From Verrucomicrobiales bacterium (lineage in GTDB: Bacteria > Verrucomicrobiota > Verrucomicrobiia > Limisphaerales > Palsa-1400): DNA of 6,923 bases. Location of the stretch: assembly GCA_028293405.1 (NCBI GenBank), contig JAQGOW010000199.1:1-6923 (forward strand). Reading direction: 5' to 3'. Within the stretch, counting starts at the first letter, position 1; the number at the start of each line of letters is the position of its first letter. The translations under genes were made by a program, and so were the position numbers. This document shows, piece after piece, positions 6,796-6,923 of the stretch. The notes beneath the pieces are model-generated. The model searched no databases. It was given only the letters and a program-made list of their open reading frames with translations, and was not told where the DNA came from.

Positions 6796-6923
6796 TTAAC
6801 CGAGCACTTCAAACTCGCCGAATTGACGGAAGTGTTTGTCGAAGGAGGCGGCTTGGCGCAGGCCGATTCGGCGAATAATGACGAAGGAGAGCGCGTCGCA
6901 GAGGGAATAGTCTTTATCGGAAT
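6796..6923 (-). CDS. PIN-domain (VapC-like) toxin, C-terminal fragment cut by the window edge
   Basis: Reading the minus strand from the right edge, codons from 6921 down to the TAA at 6798-6796 give 41 residues. They begin SDKDYSLCDALSF and end with SFDKHFRQFGEFEVLG. This is the C-terminal part of a PIN domain. The D-x-SL-x-D-ALSF motif carries two of the acidic metal-binding positions (the D of DKDYS region and the D of CDAL). The RRIGLRQAASFDKHF element carries the last conserved aspartate. PIN proteins of this kind are usually VapC toxins, Mg2+-dependent endoribonucleases, encoded after a small antitoxin gene. Any antitoxin would lie beyond position 6923 and cannot be seen. The N-terminal catalytic half is also outside the window, so completeness and activity are unknown. 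The reading ends 309 bp upstream of valS on the same strand. Confidence 0.85.
   Translation of the reverse strand, partial: SDKDYSLCDALSFVIIRRIGLRQAASFDKHFRQFGEFEVLG

Noticed and set aside
6618..6812. 64-codon minus-strand frame in the intergenic region
   Set aside because: It overlaps the end of the PIN gene in another frame, contains the repeat cluster and candidate promoter, is rich in Cys/Val/Arg without pattern, and matches no family.

Overview
The window looks like bacterial chromosome from an organism of roughly 45-58% GC. The best guess is Verrucomicrobiota or a related PVC-group bacterium. This rests on the overall look of the proteins, on three genes whose starts lack a Shine-Dalgarno sequence, and on the Uma2, PIN-domain and GT39 content. 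It is an inference, not proven by any marker in the window.

Layout, left to right. (1) A plus-strand membrane-anchored, TPR-like protein (5-937) is open at the left edge and may lack its true N-terminus. (2) It meets tail-to-tail, with one base between stop codons, a 747-residue minus-strand protein (939-3182). This fuses a complete PAP2 lipid-phosphatase domain to a GT39/ArnT-type polytopic glycosyltransferase. (3) Upstream of that, on the same strand, lie a Uma2-family PD-(D/E)XK nuclease-like protein (3211-3771) and valyl-tRNA synthetase, valS (3820-6486, GTG start). (4) A 309-bp AT-richer intergenic region (6487-6795) follows, with candidate promoters and short GGTGTAT direct repeats. (5) The right edge holds the C-terminal 41 residues of a PIN-domain (VapC-like) toxin on the minus strand, with its stop at 6796-6798.

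valS, the Uma2 gene and the PAP2-GT39 gene read in one direction with gaps of 48 and 28 bp, so they may be co-transcribed. Functionally they are unrelated: translation, an orphan nuclease fold, and envelope lipid/glycan modification. The Uma2 gene is poorer in GC than valS and may be an insertion into an older arrangement.

Nothing here amounts to a clearly new defence or mobile system. The most unusual items are the PAP2-GT39 fusion, the repeat-bearing valS upstream region with its forced GTG start, and the partial PIN toxin beside it.
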